From Smallanthus sonchifolius (Eukaryota; Streptophyta; Magnoliopsida; Asterales; Asteraceae), in the NCBI GenBank assembly GCA_023525975.1, contig CM042034.1, positions 62,617,279-62,681,278 of the forward strand: a stretch of 64,000 nt of DNA, written 5' to 3'. The notes below the pieces were generated by a model that was given only the letters and a program-made list of their open reading frames with translations, ran no database searches and was not told the origin of the DNA. Of the stretch, positions 43,619 through 54,419 are shown piece by piece. The position numbers were made by a program, and so were the translations under genes. The stretch's first letter is position 1, and each line of letters starts with the position of its first letter.

Positions 43619-44683
43619 ATGGCAGAAGAATCGGGCAAGTGGACCCGATTCTGAGCCACAGGTGGGTGGTAGACATGGAGTCAAATTTTGAGACGACAAA
43701 GTGTAAGCCCGAGGATAGAGTGATGTTTAGCGTGCCACTTTTGACTGGGCGGGCTAAGGAGTGGCTGCTAAATCTTTGAAAGGAGAGGGGTGACCTCCAT
43801 GTCATGGGAGGAGTTTAAAGCAGCATTCCTAAAGTACCATTGCCCATAGGCCGCTATTGACAGGATGACCGAGGAGTTTCTCCTCATGAGGCAGACGACA
43901 GAGACTATTGATGAATTGGCTGGAGCTTTCTTTGATCGCGCCAAGTTCTGTCCGGACGTGGTGTCGACCGAGAAGGCGAAGATTGACAGATTTTATGCTA
44001 TGTTGACTGTGGAATTCAGAGATAGCATATCTCCATCTTCTTTCACCACGCTTGTGGATTTGATAAACAGGTGTCGGGAAAGGGAAGTGGAGTTGAGGAG
44101 GCAAGAAGCTAGAGGAGAGAAGAGGAAAAGGGAAATTGTGGATCAAGTGGTGAGCAAGATAAAGGGCGGGAGCCCTAGTAAGAAGCCTTTTACCAAGTTC
44201 TCTTCTCGAGGATGCAAAGTTTGTGGGAAGGAGCACTATGGAGATTGTAAGAAGGGAACGTCGAATTGTTACAAGTGTGGGAAACCGGGGCATATGGCAA
44301 ATCAGTGTCCAAGCCAGATTCGTATATGCTATAATTGTTACAAGCCAGGACACCTTAGGGCGGATTGCCCGGATTTGAAGCAAGGTGGAAGCGAGAGAAA
44401 AGTTGAGATACCCAGGCCTAAGGGTAGAGCTTTCCACATATCTGCGGAGGAAGCAAAGAACGACTCGGAGGTGGTGACAGGTACATTCAAGATTAACTCT
44501 TTACCTGCACTAGTTCTTTTTTACTCGGGGGCTAGTCGTTCGTTTGTGTCTTTGAAATTTGTTAAGCATTCTTCTTTTATAAGTAGCAAGTTAGATGAAC
44601 CCTTAGAAATTGAGGCGGCAAATGATAAGAGCTTCCTAGTGTTTGATGTTTATAGGAATTGCAAATTAAAGGCGGGGGGGTGA
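43619..44683 (+). pseudogene. gag: G3 gag and protease N-terminus
   Basis: From the ATG only MAEESGKWTRF and a stop are read, because of the same 208-base deletion as in G2. Capsid, knuckles (CYKCGKPGHMANQC, CYNCYKPGHLRADC) and FYSGASRSF (catalytic Asp lost) follow in other frames. An extra 11-base deletion between GAGGGGTGA direct repeats near 43785 is private to this arm. A G7 run at the end shifts the frame into the protease. Confidence 0.92.
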
Positions 44684-45063
44684 AACGTTCCATACCGATT
44701 TAATTCCTATGTCTATGGGGGAATTTGATGTGATAGTGGGGATGGATTGGTTAGCAAGGAACAAAGCGAATATTCTATGTGGGCCTAAAGCGATACGACT
44801 CGATTCCCCGTCGGGTGAGTCCTTTTACATAGAAGGTGAGAAGAAAGGTAATGTAAGAATGTGCTCTTATGTAAAGGCAACCAAGTTCATGGCGCGTGGG
44901 TGCAAGGCGTTCATGGCTTGTGTTGCGGTTGTGAATGAGAAAGTAAAGGACATTCGCGATGTTCCGGTTGTGAATCAGTTTGAAGATGTGTTTCCTGATG
45001 AGTTTCCGGGGGTTCCTCCGGAGAGGGAAGTAGAGTTCGGGATTGATTTGATAGCGGGTGTGT
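44684..45063 (+). pseudogene. pol: G3 protease C-terminal part and linker
   Basis: Encodes IVGMDWLARNKANIL and the linker up to EFGIDLIAGV, where the 428-base RT deletion ends it at GCGGGTGTGTAG. Matches the left-arm copy apart from a few bases. Confidence 0.9.
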
Positions 45064-46908
45064 AGACCGTTCCTTGATCGTTCGGTCATTGTGTTTATTG
45101 ACGATCTTCTCATCTATTCAAGGAGCGAGGGTGATCACGCGTGTCATTTGCGTGAGATTCTTGAAGTCTTGCAAAAGGAGAAGCTTTATGCTAAATTCTG
45201 CAAGTGCGCATTTTGGTTGCGCGAGATCCAATTCTTGGGTCATGTGATTAATGAAAGAGGAATTACCGTTGACCCATCCAAGATTATGGCGGTTAAAGAA
45301 TGGTCCTCATCGAAGTCGCCTTCGGAGATTAGAAGTTTCTTGGGGTTAGCGGGTTATTATCGGAGGTTCATCGAAAACTTCTCTCGGATTGCTTTGCCGA
45401 TGACGAAGTTGACTCGTAAGGAGACAAAGTTTGTTTGGAGTCCCGAGCAAGAATCTGCCTTTCAACTCTTGAAAGAAAAGTTGACTAAGGCGCCTGTTTT
45501 ATCCTTGCCGGACGGGACCGAGGATTTTGTTGTTTATTCGGATGCCTCGCATTCGGGGTTGGGGTGTGTTTTGATGCAAAGGGGGAAAGTGATTGCCTAT
45601 GCATCTAGGCAATTAAAGACTCAGGAGGTGAATTACCCAACCCATGATTTAGAGCTTGCAGTCGTGGTTTTCGCGCTCAAGACTTGGAGGCATTATTTGT
45701 ATGGTGCTAAGTGTACGATCTACGCGGATCACAAAAGTCTCAAATATTTCTTTGACCAAAAGGACCTCAATATGAGGCAAAGACGGTGGCTTGAATTGGT
45801 TAAGGATTATGATTGTGAGATACTTTATCATCCGGGTAAAGCGAATGTTGTGGCGGATGCGCTTAGTAGAAAGTCAAGTCATTCACCTATCAAGGTGAAG
45901 TCATTTAAGATGACAATTTCATCATCTCTTATTGATGAAATCCGGGAGGCCCAAGTGTTAGCACTTGGTGGTGACTTGAAGAAAGAACGGATGATTTCTT
46001 ATGTTGATAAGCTTGGTGAAAATAGCATGGGTTTGAAGACATTCTTTGATAGAATTTGGATACCTAGGTTGTCAAATGTCTTGACAACTATTCTTGACGA
46101 GGCGCATAAATCCAAATATTCTATCCATCCGGGGGCCACGAAGATGTTTTATGATTTGAGGTGTCATTTTTGGTGGCCGGGTATGAGGCGTGATATTGTT
46201 AAGTATGTGGAGAGGTGTCTCACATGCTTAAGGGTTAAGGCGGAGCATCAAAAGCCGTATGGAAAGCTTCAACCGCTTGAAATACCGCTTTGGAAATGGG
46301 AAAATATAACCATGGATTTGATCACTAAACTACCAAAGACTCGAAAGGGTTATGATGCGATATGGGTAGTAGTGGATCGGTTGACGAAGAGTGCACATTT
46401 CCTTCCTATAAAGGAAACGTATTCTTCGGATAGATTGGCGGAAATGTATGTGAAGGAAATTGTGTCACGTCATGGTGTGTCGGTGTCGATTATATCGGAT
46501 CATGATACGAGATTTACTTCTCGTTTTTGGAAGAAATTCCATGAGGATATGGGGACTAGATTGAATCTTAGCACCGCTTATCATCCACAAACGGATGGTC
46601 AAACCGAGCGAACGATTCAAACGCTCGAGGATATGTTGCGAGCGTGTGCCTTGGATTTTGGTGGTAGTTGGGACGACCATTTACCGTTGACGGAATTCTC
46701 TTACAACAATAGTTACCATTCTAGTATTGGTATGCCGCCTTTCGAGGCATTGTATGGGAGAAAGTGTCGAACACCCGTGTGTTGGGGTGAGATTGGTCAA
46801 CGGGAGCTTGGTAGTGTCGAAGTGGTCAAGGAAACTAATGATAGTATTGACCAAATTAGAGCACGCTTGAAGGCGGCTCAAGATCGCCAAAAGGTCTTAT
46901 GCGGATAA
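45064..46908 (+). pseudogene. pol: G3 RT (C-terminal part), RNase H and integrase, long open frame
   Basis: 616 codons open from the RT palm (FIDDLLIYS) through RNase H (YADHKSLKYFF, where Thr is Ala), the integrase zinc region and core (MDLITKLP, SDHDTRFTSRFW, TERTIQTLED) to QKVLCG. The mirror copy has a stop at the QTDGQ position; this copy keeps CAA. The RT lacks fingers and part of the palm, so it cannot be active although the frame is long. A one-base insertion at about 46892 shifts the frame before the chromodomain. Confidence 0.92.
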
Positions 46909-47353
46909 TAGGAAGCGGGCGATTGAGTTTCAAGTGGGGGACTTTGTGCTTTTGAAAGTCTCTCCTTGGAAAGGGGTGATACGGTTTAGGAAACGGGGGA
47001 AATTAAGTCCTCGTTTCATCGGGCCGTTTAAGGTGATAGCAAAGGTGGGTACGGTAGTTTATCGATTGGAGTTACCGGAGGGACTAAGTAGACTTCATAA
47101 CACGTTCCATGTGTCTCATTTGCGGAAGTGTTTGGCGGATGAATCTACTTTTGTCCCTTTGGACGATATCGAATTGGATGAAAAGTTGAATTATGTTGAA
47201 GAATCGGTGGCAATCTGGGATAGTAAGGTGAAGAAGTTACGTAATAAAGAGATTAGCCAAGTATTGGTTAGATGGAAGCATAGAAAGGGGGCGGAAATGA
47301 CTTGGGAAACCGAGGAAGAGATGCTCAAATGCTATCCGAACCTTTTTATGTGA
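46909..47353 (+). pseudogene. pol: G3 integrase C-terminus and chromodomain
   Basis: As in G2: GDFVLLKVSPWKG module and C-terminal chromodomain (VLVRWKHRKGAEMTWE). The stretch is open to the natural stop after NLFM. Differences from the mirror copy are single substitutions (for example ESVAIWDSK for EPVAILDRK). Confidence 0.9.
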
Positions 47354-47377
47354 AGTCGGGTTTCGGGGACGAAACCC

Positions 47378-47395
47378 AAATAAGGGGAGGAGATT
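47378..47395 (+). promoter_or_regulatory. Polypurine tract of G3
   Basis: AAATAAGGGGAGGAGATT directly before the LTR start TGTAACG at 47396. Confidence 0.9.
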
Positions 47396-49218
47396 TGTAA
47401 CGAACCAAAATCCGGGTCTCGTTATAAATAAATAAATAATTCTAATAAATATTATGATGAAAATAATATTTTAGAAATAAGTTGAAACAAGCGGGTTTCA
47501 AGTTAGTAACGGGGATATACTAGTTTTAACTAGTTATGGAAGGAAATGGAAAAGATTGAAAGTAGAAGGGCTAAAGGTGAAACATGGCAAATCTGCCATA
47601 TTTGACCTTTAGAAGTCAAAATTGACTTCATTTTTGGAGTTGAGTCGTTCAAGAGAAGAGGAAGAGAGGAGAAATCGGGTTGAAGCCAAAATTCGTGTGT
47701 TTGAAGCTTGTAACTTGAAGGTGTTAGCTCACACATAACCTTTCTAACATCAAGTAAGTGATTTCTTCCTCTTTGATCCACCATTTATGGTGTTCTTGTT
47801 GGGTTTTGTTGAAAACCCGAAATTATGGTTGCATGTGGTAAAATGGTGTTAGATTATTGATAATCTAGCTAAACTAAAGGTGTAGGAAGGTGAACAACAC
47901 CATGGAACCCTTTGATTTTTATTTTTGAAAGTTAGGGTTCATATGGAGGAAATTAGGGGTTTTGGGGTTTTGATGAAAAATTGATAAATTGATGATGATT
48001 AAGTGTTATAGAGGTGTTAGACACTTAAACAAACCCCAAATTAACTTAAAGAAACTAGTTTGATAAAAATTAGTATCAAGGTATTGGAAAGAGAATTCTA
48101 GTGGTTGAGTTGAGTTCTTGATTAGAGGGGGTGTTTGGATATGGAAATAACCCGAACGGGTCAATTTGGGTTGAAAATGGAAATTTGGGTGGTAAACTCA
48201 ATTGTATGTGTTTTGAATGAATGATTAGATTACTAAACTAGGTGTGTATGTTTAGGCAATCAAATTGTGGGTCTAGAAGGCGGAGCGGATTCGTCTAACT
48301 CAAAAGGTAAGTGCCTATGCACTTACTTAGTATTGATGATAAATGGTGAATTTTATGGATTATGTGTTATGTGATTGTGTGCATACTTGTGATATGATAA
48401 ATTGTGAATGATTTAGTATGTGCAATGAATGAATGTAGTTATAGTGTTAACCTATAATGGTAATGGATCATGTGTTGATCATAAATGAAACGGAGTTATG
48501 GCCTTGTGCCATAATGGAAATGGATCATGTGTTGATCATAAATGAAACGGAGATATGGCCTTGTGCCATATTGGAAATGGATCATGTGTTGATCATAAAT
48601 GAAAAGGAGTTATGGCCTTTGTGCCATAATGGAAATGGATCATGTGTTGATCATAATTGAAACTTGTAGTAAGGGTGCAAGAATATGTAGCCTAAATGAC
48701 TATTTGGGTGGAAACGGGTCAAATGGGTGAATGGGTGAAACAAGTAGGAATTTACTTGTTTGTTATGAATTTATCTTCATTACTAATGGTGATATGTGTG
48801 ATGAATGTAGGAAAAGCTCCGAGGTAGTCAAAGTCAAGTCCAAGGCGTTGGCGGATCCTCGTATGCATATTTTCATGTTTTGATGATTTGGTGAAATTCC
48901 CCTTTTTTATTGTAATTTGATAAACAAAACATGTTTTTGGGTTGTGATCATGTTGTTGAAGGGGTTTTTGGTTAAAACCCATGTGTTGGGCAAATTTGTT
49001 GTCTTGTATTTTGGAAAAAGTTAGAAAAATGGCTAATTGTGAAAACTGATGAAAAACTAGAAACTTTCTGTGAAAAGAGGTCCCTCGCGCTACGCGAGGG
49101 AGGTAACCAATAACTCTCGCGCTACGCGAGAGGTAAAATAAAAAATATAAAAAAAAAAAATTTCTGTGATTAAGACTTCCGCGCGTTAAAGTATAGTTTT
49201 TAAAAGTGGTGTGTTTCA
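47396..49218 (+). repeat. G3 3' LTR, subtype A, 1823 bp
   Basis: Full length from TGTAACGAACC to GTGTTTCA, three 57-bp units at 48457-48660, twin hairpins at 49081-49132. Followed by ACTT, the first bases of a primer-binding-site region, and then unrelated LTR interior. Confidence 0.94.
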
Positions 49219-50000
49219 ACTTTTGAAAGTTAGGGTTCATATGGAGGAAATTGGGGGTTTTGGGGTTTTGATGAAAAATTGGTAAATGAGGCAAAGACAG
49301 TGGCTTGAATTGGTTAAGGATTATGATTGTGAGATACTTTATCATCTGGGTAAAGCGAATGTTGTGGCGGATGCGCTTAGTAGGAAGTCAAGTCATTCAC
49401 CTATCAAGGTGAAGTCATTTAAGATGACAATTTCATCATCTCTTATTGATGAAATCCGGGAGGCCCAAGTGTTAGCACTTGGTGGTGACTTGAAGAAAGA
49501 ACTGATGATTTCTTATGTTGATAAGCTTGGTGAAAATAGCATGGGTTTGAAGACATGCTTTGATAGAATTTGGATACCTAGGTTGTCAAATGTCTTGACA
49601 ACTATTCTTGACGAGGCGCATAAATCCAAATATTCTATCCATCCGGGGGCCACGAAGATGTTTTATGATTTGAGGTGTCATTTTTGGTGGCCGGGTATGA
49701 GGCGTGATATTGTTAAGTATGTGGAGAGGTGTCTCACATGCTTAAGGGTTAAGGCGAAGCATCAAAAGCCGTATGGAAAGCTTCAACCGCTTGAAATACC
49801 GCTTTGGAAATGGGAAAATATAACCATGGATTTGATCACTAAACTACCAAAGACTCGAAAGGGTTATGATGCGATATGGGTAGTAGTGGATCGGTTGACG
49901 AAGAGTGCACATTTCCTTCCTATAAAGGAAACGTATTCTTCGGTAGTAGTGGATCGGTTGACAAAGAGTGCACATTTCGGTTGACGAAGGGGAGGTGATT
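49219..50000 (+). mobile_element. Rearranged Ty3 remnant: LTR scrap, RNase H-integrase piece, stuttered end
   Basis: 49219-49283 is a scrap of LTR interior (as at 47926-47985). At 49284 it jumps into RNase H (QWLELVKDYDCEIL) and runs into integrase (232 codons, open). After YSS the sequence returns to GTAGTAGTGGATCGG (49942), repeating 49880-49915, then restarts a third time for 11 bases, then goes straight to a polypurine tract (GGGGAGGTGATT). The rest of integrase and the chromodomain are missing. Confidence 0.88.
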
Positions 50001-51930
50001 TGTAACGAACCAAAATCCGGGTTTCGTCTTCAAATAATTAAATATTTATATTTAATATTATGGTGGAAATAATATTTTATAAATAAGTTGAAACAAGTGG
50101 GTTTCAAGTTTGTAATGGGATTATGTTAGTTTTAACTAACTATAGAACGAAATAGGTGAAATGGAAGTTGAAGGACTAAATGTGTAAAATGACCAAAAAC
50201 TGCCATTTGACTTGGTGAAGTCAAAATTGGCTTCATTTACACATTTTGAGTCGTTCATATCAAGAGAGAAAAAGGAGAAAAGTGTGTTGAAGCCATTTTC
50301 GTGCAATTGAAGCTTGATTAGTGAAGGTTTTGGCTCACACAACACCTTCCTAACATCAAGTAAGTGATTCTCTTCCTCTTGATTTCACCATGTATGTGTT
50401 CTTGGTAAGTTTTGGGTGAAATCCGAAATTATGTATGCATGTGATGAAATGGTGTTAGATTATTGATAATCTAGCTAAACTAAAGTTAAAGAATGATGAT
50501 TAACATCCTAGAAACCTTTGATTTTGATTATGAGAAGTTAGGGTTCATATGGTGAAAATTGGGGGTGTTTGGGTCATAAGGCTTGAATGGTGAATTAATG
50601 AAGATTAAGTGTTTTTAAGATGCTAGACACTAGAACAAACACCAAATTAACTTAATAATAATTTTTGAAAGAAGAATTAGTGTTAAGATTAAGTTAATGA
50701 AACTCAAGTAGGTGAGTTTGTGGTGAAAGAGGGTGTTTGGTTATGAGGATAACCCAAACGGGTCAATTTGGGTTGGAATTGGGAAATTGAGTTGTGAACT
50801 CAATTGTAATGAAATTTTGGTATATGTTAGATTACTAAACTAGGCGAATGTGTTTAGGTAATCAAATTACAAAGCTTGAAAGCGGTGCGGGATCTTCTAA
50901 CCCGAAAGGTAAGTGCTTTTGCACTTACTTAGTTTTGATGATAAATGAGTTTTATGCAATGTTGTATGTATAATGTGTAAAGTTGCATAATTTGTTATGT
51001 GGTATGAATGAGTATAAAATGGTATGTATAATTGAAGGAATGTAGTTATAGTATTTACACTATAATGGATATGTTGATATGGAGTTATGGTCTATGAACC
51101 ATAATGGATTGAATGGATATGGAGTTATGGTCTAAATACCATAATGGATAGATTAGTTATGGTGTTATGATCTCGTATCCTTTGGGATATGAAGTTGTGG
51201 CCTACGTGCCATAATGGAAATGGAAAAGTGATAATGAAATGATGAAAGTAACTTGTAGGTGATATACAAGTGTATGAAATCCTTAATTGGCCAAATGGGT
51301 GTTAACGGGTCAAATGGATGAAAGGTGTGAAAACAAGTTGTAATCACTTGTTTGTTATGTTTAACACATTACAATGATAATATGTTGACGAAATGCTAAT
51401 GTATGGAACAATAATTGACCAAATAGAGGCAAACGGGTCAAATGGGTGAAAAGGATGAAAACAAGTTGTAAATACTTGTTGGTTGTGTTTATCTCATTAC
51501 TAATGGTTATAAGTTTATGTGGTTATGCAGGGAAAGCTCCGAAATAGGTCAAGGTCAACGTCCAAGCTTGGAGGGTTCTCGTATTCATTTTTGGTATTTT
51601 GAGGATTTTCGTAAAATCCTTGTAAAGTGGTGTAATTTGGCACAAAAGTTATGTTTTGATGTAATCATATGTTGTCATGATGTTTTTTGGTTAAAACCCA
51701 TGTGTTGGGCAAATTTGTTGTCTTGTATTTTGGAAAAAGTTGGAAAAATGACTAAGTGTGAAAACTGATGAAAAACTGGAAACTTTCTGTGAAAAGAGGT
51801 CCATCGCGCTACGCGAGGGAGGTAACCAATACTCTCGCGCTACGCGAGAGGTAAAACAAAAAAAAAAAAAAATTTCTGAGATTAAGACTTTCGCGCGTTA
51901 AAGTATAGTTTTTAAAAGTGGTGTGTTTCA
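50001..51930 (+). repeat. LTR subtype B, 1930 bp (3' LTR of the remnant, 5' LTR of G4)
   Basis: Starts TGTAACGAACC and ends TTTCA. A polypurine tract precedes it and a primer-binding site follows, so one LTR is shared by the remnant on its left and G4 on its right. B-type repeats with dyads are at 51060-51220; twin hairpins at 51800-51850 with one mismatch. It mirrors 31288-33212. Confidence 0.94.
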
Positions 51931-51933
51931 ACT

Positions 51934-51945
51934 TGGTATCAGAGC
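51934..51945 (+). promoter_or_regulatory. Primer-binding site of G4
   Basis: TGGTATCAGAGC, complementary to initiator Met tRNA, starts three bases after the LTR. Confidence 0.93.
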
Positions 51946-52068
51946 AATGGTTTGAGGGATTTGGTGTGGGTGGCACCAAACTCAAACCGGATGCTCTTGA
52001 TATGGGGGGGGATGATACGAGAATCCAAGAAGGACTTGACTAAGACTCGGAGCTTTCGGAAATGAAAG

Positions 52069-52438
52069 GTTAGTAATGTTATGATTAATGATAATTCCAT
52101 ATGGAGTGTACGTATATGTACGAATGATTGGCAAAGTGTTATGTGTGCCGAAACTTGTCTTGTGATTTGTTATATGAATATGATAATTGCAATTGGGCAT
52201 AGCGCGTTATTAATCATGTCTGGCCAATATGATTAATATGACGAGATGTGCAAGGGCCTTTATAATAACCATATGACAATGAACATTTACAAGGATTAGG
52301 TGAAGGTGATTATATATGCATGTATGTATATAAGTAGATAAGTATACATATACTTAATACATATAGGGGTGTAAGTGTGATAAGTATTTAAGGTATTGAT
52401 AGTATAAGGGTGTTAAGGTGTTCGTTTCTAATTCTCAG
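52069..52438 (+). other. Candidate leader intron of G4
   Basis: A donor-like AAAG|GTTAGTAATG at 52069 and an acceptor-like TTTCTAATTCTCAG at 52438 enclose 370 AT-rich bases and lie just before the gag ATG at 52446. Both sites are kept in G1-G4; in G5 the acceptor end is TTTTCTAAG. Splicing has not been shown; the alternative is a conserved leader with no intron. Confidence 0.4.
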
Positions 52439-52445
52439 TTAAGAG

Positions 52446-54419
52446 ATGGCAGAAGAATCGAGCAATCGGGAACCGTTGGATCCACGGATCCAAGAGTTGA
52501 TAAAAGAAGAGGTGGCCAAGGCCTTTGAGCAAGCCACAAATCTGTTGATGGAAGAAATGAGGGGGACTATTAAACTCTCTCTCGAGGAGATCATGAAAGA
52601 GAAAGATAAGGAACCTCGGGGTTGTACACTGAAGGATTTCATGGTGATCAAGCCCAAGGAATATAACGGGCAAGTGGACCCGATTCTGAGCCACAGGTGG
52701 GTGGTAGACATGGAGTCAAATTTTGAGACGACAAGGTGTAAGCCCGAGGATAGAGTGATGTTTAGCGTGCCACTATTGACTGGGCGGGCTAAGGAGTGGC
52801 TGCTGAATCTCCGAAAGGAGAGGGGTGAAAGAGGGGTGACCTCCATGTCATGGGAGGAGTTTAAAGCGGCATTCCTAAAGTACCATTGCCCACAGGCCGC
52901 TATTGACAGGATGACCGAGGAGTTTCTCCTCATGAGGCAGACGACAGAAACTATTGATGAATTAGCTGGGACTTTCTTCGATCGGGCCAAGTTCTGTCCA
53001 GATGTGGTGTCGACCGAGAAAGCCAGGATTGACAGGTTCTATGCTATGCTGACGGTGGAGTTCAGGGATAGCATATCTCCATCCTCATTTACCACACTTG
53101 TAGACTTAATAAACAGGTGTCGGGAAAGAGAGGTGGAGTTGAGGAGGCAAGAAGCTAGAGGAGAGAAGAGGAAAAGGGAAATTGTGGATCAAGTGGTGAG
53201 CAAGATAAAGGGCGGGAGCCCTAGTAAGAAGCCTTTTACCAAGTTCTCTTCTCGAGGATGCAAAGTTTGTGGGAAGGAGCACTATGGGGATTGTAAGAAG
53301 GGAACGTCGAATTGTTACAAGTGTGGGAAGCCGGGGCATATGGCAAATCAGTGTCCAAGCCAGATTCGTATATGCTATAATTGTTACAAGCCAGGACACC
53401 TTAGGGCGGATTGCCCGGATTTGAAGCAAGGTGGAAGCGAGAGAAAAGTTGAGATACCCAGGCCTAAGGGTAGAGCTTTCCACATATCTGCGGAGGAAGC
53501 AAAGAACGACTCGGAGGTGGTGACAGGTACATTCAAGATTAACTCATTACCTGCACTAGTTCTATTTGATTCGGGGGCTAGCCGTTCTTTTGTTTCCTTG
53601 AAAATTGTTAAGCATTCCTCTTTTGTAAGAAGCAAGTTAGATGAACCCTTAGAAATCGAAGCGGCTAATGATAAGAGTTTCCTTGTCTTTGACATTTTTA
53701 GAGATTGTAAGTGGAGAGCGGGGGGCGAAACTTTCTTTATTGATTTGATTCCTATGGCTATGGGAGATTTTGATGTTATTGTGGGGATGGATTGGTTGTC
53801 AAAGAATAAGGCGAGTATTTTATGTGGACCGAAGGCGATCCAACTTGTTTCCCCGTCGGGAGAGTCCATCTACATAGAAGGTGATAAAAAGGGTAAAGTA
53901 AGGTTATGCACTTATGTGAAGGCGACCAAGTACATGGCGCGTGGGTGCAAGGCGTTCATGGCTTGTGTCGCGGATGTGAATGAAAGAGTAAAGGAGATTC
54001 ACGATGTACCGGTCGTGAACCAATTCGTAGATGTGTTTCCTGACGAGTTACCGGGGATTCCGCCGGATAAGGAGATAGAGTTTGGAAATGACTTGATGCC
54101 GGGTGCTAAACCGGTAGCTAAAGCGCCTTATAGATTGGCACCGTCAGAAATGAAAGAACTCTTGGAGCAATTACAAGAGTTTCTTGACAACAGTTTCATA
54201 CGCCCAAGTGTTTCACCTTGGGGTGCGCCCGTTCTCTTCGTCAAAAAGAAGGATGGGAGCATGAGAATGTGTATGGATTACCGGGAGTTGAACAAGTTGA
54301 CAGTGAAGAATAGGTACCCATTGCCTAGGATTGACGATCTTTTCGACCAATTGCAAGGGGCGTCATGGTTTTCTAAGATTGACTTGAAGTCCGGGTATCA
54401 TCAGTTGAAAGTGAAGTAA
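52446..54419 (+). pseudogene. gag-pol: G4 gag, protease and RT start, continuous frame to a nonsense codon
   Basis: The most complete Ty3 frame here. The ATG at 52446 follows the leader. Order: Gag N-terminus (residues 1-80, KEEVAKAFEQATNLL), capsid (80-230), basic stretch, knuckles at about 271-325 (CKVCGKEHYGDC, CYKCGKPGHMANQC, CYNCYKPGHLRADC), protease with FDSGASRSF at about 373 and IVGMDWLSKN, linker, then RT fingers (MDYRELNKLTVKNRYP, WFSKIDLKSGYHQ). It stops at TAA (54417-54419) where others have a Glu codon. One frame for Gag and Pol, as usual for chromoviruses. Confidence 0.93.

Larger units (their letters stand above)
33216..49218. repeat. 16 kb inverted repeat of two Ty3 elements, head to head
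   Basis: The left arm (33216-41314, element G2, minus) and right arm (41355-49218, element G3, plus) are near-identical inverted copies, each with 3' LTR, pol, gag, leader and a 5' LTR that lacks its outermost bases. The centre is a 40-base unpaired AT-rich spacer at 41315-41354. Both arms carry the same gag deletion, protease Asp to Tyr change, RT deletion and one-base insertion in integrase. Confidence 0.92.
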
